The translations under genes and the position numbers were made by a program. Shown one piece after another: positions 32,201 through 38,218 of a stretch of DNA of 38,218 nucleotides; the stretch's first letter is position 1, and each line of letters opens with the position of its first letter. This stretch comes from Helochares maculicollis (Eukaryota > Arthropoda > Insecta > Coleoptera > Hydrophilidae). The notes under the pieces are model-generated. The model worked only from the letters and a program-made list of their open reading frames with translations, had not been told where the DNA came from and searched no databases. The stretch is taken from the NCBI GenBank assembly GCA_033557835.1, contig JAWQRO010000480.1, positions 1 through 38,218 of the forward strand, in the 5' to 3' direction.

Positions 32201-35200
32201 TGCGGAAGCGGTCTTCGCCCTTAAAATACGACTGTTATGAATAAAAAGGGTATGAGTGTCGTGTAAATACACTAGATTTAAAAGAATGTTAAATAAATAA
32301 AATTTAAAATCTATAACACTGTGTTTGATTTTATTATTTTGTGGTTATTTTATTTTATTTTACTATCCGAACAGTTTTCTTGAGCGTATTATTTTAATAA
32401 TCATCTGGTATATAATTTTTTTAACGAAACACCCCCAATATATTTAGCTATAGTGATACATCTGTTTCTTTTTTAGGCATTAGCTGACAATATTGACGCT
32501 CTTATATTAATACTGAGCTGTCCAGAGAAAAGTTAAGATATGGAAAAATATGCAAAAATTAAGAAATAGGTTTTGAATTAGATTTGATTCGTTGAATTGT
32601 TTTGATAATCAGGCTTCTCTGAAGATACCAGGAATCAAAAGTCCATATTTAATTGCCAAAATTGGTAATTATATCTACTATATATAATAATAATAATATC
32701 TATATAGATATTGTATCTTAAATATAATTAATCTAATAAAATAACTAAAAATGCAAGTTTACTATAGCTCTACCTACGTATAAAGTATTTAATGAACTAA
32801 ATTTTACTAATTACTTGAATAATTTGCTTTGGACATGGTATTACCGAATGTTATATTTGTGTGAAATAATCAACCCTCAGTATTGCATATAAACCATTTT
32901 CTTGGTTCAATGAGTCTTATTCCTTCCCTTGAAAAGTACTAATCTATCGTTTGGCCTTTACTAAGTCAAAAAAACTTATATTCTACATCTTCTCTACTCT
33001 CACCTGTTCTTGATTTTTCTGAATTTATAAATTTTATATTTTATACATGCTTACTTACATAATCCAAACTGTTGTGCCTTTCAGCATTGTTTTTTGGTAT
33101 TTTTTTGACACTTCTATACCGGTTTTTCGGTTTTGCATTAATTTTGTACGTCTTGCTTATGATTTATTCTTCTCATTGCAGATCGCTCTAGTTTTATTAT
33201 TGCTTCCTTAATTTTCTTAAATGTTTACTTTCTCACATTAACATAAAATCCTTAATTATTACAACCAAAAATAACATAAAAATTGGTACATTATGCATAT
33301 TTTTAAATTTTTCTGAAGCATCACTGCCCTCGTTTGCAATCTTAGATCATATACTTATTTCAAATAATTTGTTCATTGAAAATTTTGCTACTGTCCTAGT
33401 TCGTAATCTTTCTGACACCATTTCTTCTCTGCTGTCATTAGAGAATGATTTTCAGTCCTGTTCAACGGTTCAGTCCTACCATCACTACAGCTTTAATTTC
33501 TCACCTATTTTCATGGAAGAAATAAGAAAGATAATGCAAATATCCTTGTTGTGGTATAAAGCCTACGAGTAAATTCAATTCAATTCTTTTATACATTTTC
33601 ATATTTACCCACTGGAGCAGAAGAAAACAATTCAATACTTCCATTCTGCGATTTAGATATCCTATTATTTTCCAACAAAACTCAAAACATGAACACAAAC
33701 AACATTTAAAGAGCAAATTTTATACTCTTGAGTTATATTTGCTGAATACAGCAAAAACAGCTCTAAGAGAATAAAACACGCACAAATACCTTCATCGTTA
33801 AATAAGTAAAAATTTAAAAACTATAGAAATGCATTTCTTTTTATTGTTTTTATAGTAATTTAATTTTCAGTACTCATTACATTCATTAGTTAAATTACAA
33901 TACTTATTAAAATATTAGAATCTAATGTTTGGAGTATTCAGTAATAAAGGTAGGTTTTATCATTCCATTTTTAATTGTTATTCAACACGGCTCTTTGAAA
34001 AATGTTAAAAATAAGCCACGAGCTGGTATTGTCAATAAAATTCACTATTACTTCATTTGTTTTGCTACTAGAAATCAGACTTTCAAATTTCAGCCTTATT
34101 CATTAAATAGGTAAGGAGTTATACAAATTTCCTGATATATGTTATACCTAACATGAGAAGGACACGAATAGATGCCTTCTGCAACTATTTTTAATTACAT
34201 TATTAGTTTTAGCACGATATAAAAGATTTTACATTCTTCTACCTTTACGAGTTAAATTAGCTGCATTGATTGCACAAAATATCAGAGAGTATTAATTTTA
34301 AACAAAAAATATCTCATAATAATAATATTAAAATTGTTGAGGAAAAATGTAAATGAATGTTCAAATTTTCATTTTAATGATTTGAAGGATTTAATCATGT
34401 GTCTTTAAGAACAATGAAGTAATAAAAGTAATAAATACATGTTTAAAAAATATGTGATTAAATCTTTAATGTGATATATGTAGAATAAAATATTACATCA
34501 ACAATTTCTGGTGCGTAACAGAATCTTTATGCTTGCAGAAGGTTCATAAAAAAACCGTCCTTCTTATACCTACACATATTTTAATTGTAGGAGCATTTGC
34601 ATCATTTGCTCTCATTAGTATTTAAAAAGTTTTTTTCACTGTTTGTCCTTCCCTAAGACTATTTTCTACTTTCCTATAATGTTCTGCCTAATTTTTAACG
34701 TATGATCTAGCTAATATTTAGTAACTTATATTTACAATAAACTTTCTTTTACTGCTTCAAAGATTTTTAAATAAATACAATTCGTATCTTGTTTATTAAG
34801 ACTGCTACCCTCATTTACACAATTAATATTATAATTAATTCTGTATTCTCTACATATATAAGTTTGGAACTAACAGACTGTGTATTGTTTTTAAATAGAG
34901 CCAGCATTTAAAATCAGTGGGATCTGTTGTTGAAATTGGCTGAAAACCGTTACTTATGTCCATTATATTTTACTTACTAAAAACTGTAATAATTATTTAA
35001 AGTTATTCCATCAATTAACTTAAACCAGCTCATAACCCATTTTTAACTAACGCTTGAGTAGACGATACACAAAAATCATACAATAGTAATATACAATATA
35101 ATGGAAAACGTTCCCTATTCTACATGAGAAAATAGTTTTTCAAAATCACTTTATCAAATTTTAATATATAATATAGATAAAAGATTTATTTTAGGTTACG

Positions 35201-35533
35201 ATGCTGCAATATTTTACAAACTACTAGATATTAAAAATATTTTTTTACATTCGAAATCTCTGCAATTTTATTATTAATTTTTTCTTCATAAGTCATCAAA
35301 AAATGTTAAATCACAACAAAATCAAAAAATATTGTTACATCATTTTCATATTATATCATGGTAGGTACAATATTTGGCACATAACGTTCACGAATATTTC
35401 ACTTTAATAATTACAATGATGTCAATGAATAAATACCAACGCAATAGTACGAAAGTAATATATTATATATAAATATTTACAATATTAGTAACTTCTTGAA
35501 GCGTAAGGGGAAGAAACGCCCCGTACACGTAGC
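32201..35533. other. Long AT-rich intergenic stretch, nothing recognised
   Basis: Very AT-rich with frequent homopolymer and TA runs. It may include distal 3' UTR of the - strand zinc-finger gene. No coding exon, RNA gene or mobile-element signature was found. Confidence 0.35.
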
Positions 35534-35586
35534 TTAAGGGATCGCACTGTTACAAAAAAATACTTGCCGCTCCAGTGCTCCCTTAA
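35534..35586. repeat. Compact hairpin
   Basis: TTAAGGGATCGCACTG (35534-35549) pairs with CAGTGCTCCCTTAA (35573-35586), giving about 14 base pairs with a two-base bulge around a 23-base loop. It lies about 590 bases downstream of the zinc-finger stop on that gene's strand. It could be a 3' UTR structure, a small-RNA precursor or chance. Confidence 0.55.
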
Positions 35587-35997
35587 ATCTTGTTGAGCAA
35601 AAAGGAAACATCAAGAAAAGTGCACGTTTAACAAAATTGCAAGTTTTAAATAGTTATTGTTTTAAAATTTCTTTGGCAACGTTCTTTGGCATTATAATTT
35701 AAAATCACACCTGTTCTCACATTGAGCTGTTTTAAGGGCCTTTCTACAGTCTGAAAATGACCGTAGAAACGCCTTTACGTACATTAATTATAATAATAAA
35801 ATAAAAACGATCAAAATGCATTTTAAAAAATCATATCTTTCTGTTTACTTGCAGTCTTTTTTGTATTATAATGTAATTGTTTTCGTATTCATTATGGAAT
35901 GCTCCCTTACTTTTATAATATTTTGCCTCGTTTGTCTTTTTTATTTCATTTTTCATTTGTTAATATACTTTTGGTGAGCATCTATAGTTTATATTCT

Positions 35998-36003
35998 TTT
36001 ATT
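35998..36003 (-). promoter_or_regulatory. Candidate poly(A) signal of the zinc-finger gene
   Basis: AATAAA on the - strand about 175 bases after the zinc-finger stop; another lies at 35939-35944. In AT-rich DNA such hexamers occur often by chance, so use is uncertain. Confidence 0.3.
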
Positions 36004-36177
36004 CTTTTTATAATTGTTTTTTTTTTTGATAATTATTTTCCATCAAATGTTCATGTTATTTTCGATATTTTTGGCAATGTGATTTTGTGGCTTATGTGTT
36101 ACGTTAAAAATGCATCGATATGTACTTCAGATTTCTGTAAACAAAAAGATATGCCCCTCTAAAACATACAAGGATTC

Positions 36178-36920
36178 TTATGAATTCATCATGACCGTCG
36201 ATCGCCGACTGTACCCTCTCCGCGTGACAGCAGCTCCTTGAGCCTCACACTCTTTACGTACCCTGTCTATAATATCAGCAACGAGCTTCTCCTCCTTAAC
36301 CCTCTGTTCCTCCCAGTCAGCACCCTTAACTTCTTTATTTTTCTTGTTCAATTTGGGCATCTCCACGGTCTCTACAACCTCCTCTTTAATACTTATGTTT
36401 AATTCCTCTTGCTGCTCCATGTTTTCCGAATGCCTTGCTGATATGTGGCCCATGTAACCCTTCCGGCTTTTGAAGAAGACGTTGCAGTGGGTACACTTAA
36501 AGAGGGGCGCCGGATTCACTAAGTTGTTGACGTGCAATTTGTATTTGTGCCTGTACCAATGGGTCCTGCTGGCTAGGACTTCGCCGCATAACTTGCACAC
36601 TACGCTGCCATCATGCCTAGTTAGGTATTCCAGGAGCTCGTTCTTCTTTTTATCGTAGCTGTCACTACTTTCAGATTTCACTAGACTACCATTTTCTTCG
36701 TTCGATAGGAAATGCACCCCCGTAGTGGCTTCCATATTTTTGTCAAAATTGGATTCGTTTTGATTTTCCAAGGCCTCTTGCATCATGCTTTTCGCGGCCT
36801 CTGTCGAGATGATGACGCTTTCCTGTTGGTATTTCGCTGGAGGAATCAATTCTACTGTTATTGAAGCCGATAGGTGGTTGGTGTGGTTTTGGTTGTTTTC
36901 TAGATAGTCGTAGGTGTCAT
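36178..36920 (-). CDS. C2H2 zinc-finger protein, terminal exon
   Basis: Acceptor TTTGTTTCAG on the - strand ends at 36921. The exon opens with two bases of a split codon, then DTYDYLENNQNHTNH, and runs 246 codons to TAA at 36178. Two C2H2 fingers lie at 36430-36597: C-x2-C-x12-H-x4-H in VCKLCGEVLASRTHWYRHKY and again in FKCTHCNVFFKSRKGYMGH. Both have the same x12/x4 spacing, and only 12 residues separate them. Sumoylation-type sites (VKSE, IKEE) flank them, and the tail is basic at its end. Only the C-terminal part is in the window. Two C-terminal fingers of this style occur in insect BTB-zinc-finger regulators such as chinmo, but I cannot confirm the BTB domain or the name. It likely acts as a nuclear DNA-binding regulator. 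Confidence 0.9.
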
Positions 36921-38218
36921 CTGAAACAAATGGAAGAATTTAGTTGCGAATATTCTTGATTGTCGGTATATATACGAATTGAAGAAGAGTTAGAGAATGC
37001 AAAATTTATTTGTCCAATAGATTCCACTTGATAATTTGCTGAACATCAAGACCAATTTGGGGCTTCAGTACAATAGATGATACAATTCAATTCATATAAA
37101 TCATAGTCCGAGATCAATGACAGACTTCAATATTGGGATCTTATATCAATGGGCCAAATTTGGATAATGAAAATTTCATTTACGCTTGTTAATTAAGAGC
37201 AAAATCAATTTTGGGTGTTGGAAGCTTCCTTGAGAGTTTTATTTTTGCGCAAAATGTTAAGAAGGACGAAAAAAACTTTCAACATTTACAAATATAACAT
37301 AATTAGATCTCTCAGAACAAAGCCTTTTTCGATTATTTTACATTTTAGAGATTGGAATTACTCCCTTTATTCGGTTGATAAGTGCTTACTAAAGGCGTCG
37401 AGTTTTTAAGAGGATGAAGTCGTTTTTCAGAGCTCCAAAACTTAGTGACAGTATTCATTTGAAAAGGTTTTTATGGTTAAAGAAGCAAGGCGGGCAATTT
37501 TTTCTAGTTTGAAATTTGCATGGTACTCTTATCACCATGATAGTAAAACCAAAATTTCAATAAACATCCTATATTATCCAGTTATCCCTTCTTATTGTTA
37601 AAAAGTAAGAAAACTAGTATTTTTTCCAGTATAGGTGTCAATGGACATTAAATTTATACATGAATAGACTTGAATATTCTCAAATTTTCACTGCTTCAAC
37701 AGTTTCATAACATAGAGGACAAAAATCTAAAAGATAATTTTTGATGCAGATTCAAGAACATTTTGAAAATGAAACTAATTATGACAATCATAAAAATTAT
37801 AAAGATTCCGTGGATATATACGTATACTCAGCTACAACCCTGTAAAATTTGAAGACTTAGAATAATTATTAAAGTCAATCGTACAAACTTAATTAAGTAA
37901 ATGAGTCGTGGATACTCCAAACATTTTAAAGAGTAGCACAAATAATCCCAAAAATTATGTGTGAAAAGTAATTTTCGTAAATTTTGAAACATCTAGGAAG
38001 CAATTCTGGAAGAGAATTACAAACAAAAATCTTGAAACGCGAGGATCTTTATTATTTAAGGGAACCCATACAAAAAAATCCAATATCAGACTTGCAAATG
38101 AAAACCACAAAATAATTGACCATCAATAAAAAAAAATAGGAAAATCAAATATAACTTCTAGTAGTGATCATAAAAACTAGCAAAATTTTGCAATATAATC
38201 ATGAAGACCATGAAAACA
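36921..38218 (-). other. Intron of the zinc-finger gene
   Basis: Upstream of the terminal exon on the - strand. The sequence is AT-rich, and no further exon was recognised before the window edge. Confidence 0.6.

Noticed and set aside
1..38218. tRNA, rRNA or CRISPR
   Set aside because: No tRNA box sequences with a matching fold, no rRNA signature and no spacer-repeat structure were found by reading; the short arrays lack spacers.

Overview
The window looks like nuclear DNA of an insect. It is AT-rich, its genes are split by introns (one of 16 kb), it contains neuroligin and a two-finger C2H2 protein, and it carries several mariner lineages typical of insect genomes plus a BEL/Pao-type gag remnant. 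The order cannot be fixed from sequence; a beetle or similar insect is plausible but unproven.

Only two host genes are well supported, and they converge tail to tail. On the + strand the last three coding exons of a neuroligin lie at 8248-8399, 9024-9142 and 25208-26028. Splice phases agree across all joins and give 363 codons plus a stop. They encode the end of the cholinesterase-like ectodomain, a linker, one membrane segment and a cytoplasmic tail. Bases 1-8247 should be upstream intron, since no earlier neuroligin exon was found there. On the - strand the last coding exon of a C2H2 zinc-finger protein lies at 36178-36920; its 5' exons lie beyond the right edge.

Most of the rest is intron and intergenic DNA containing mobile-element relics. 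Left intron: a mellifera-type mariner relic (4182-6678, - strand) split by a younger copy (5375-6659, + strand) inserted at a TA inside its terminal repeat, then a decayed - strand segment with weak ABC-transporter resemblance (7181-7754). Large intron: a broken cecropia-like mariner (11634-12665), a BEL/Pao gag relic (13007-14205, -), a 20-bp tandem array, a short degenerate array, a third mariner lineage (about 14655-15946, -), a 15-bp array, a composite tandem array at 19920-22010 made of exon-like units antisense to neuroligin, and another cecropia-like mariner (23331-24310, -). Every transposase is disabled.

Downstream of neuroligin are a 3' UTR candidate with a long GC-rich hairpin, several short arrays, a 110-bp duplication, and two GC- or TAAT-rich stretches that may be regulatory. 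The intact host genes suggest synaptic adhesion (neuroligin) and nuclear transcription control (zinc finger); nothing in the sequence links their functions.
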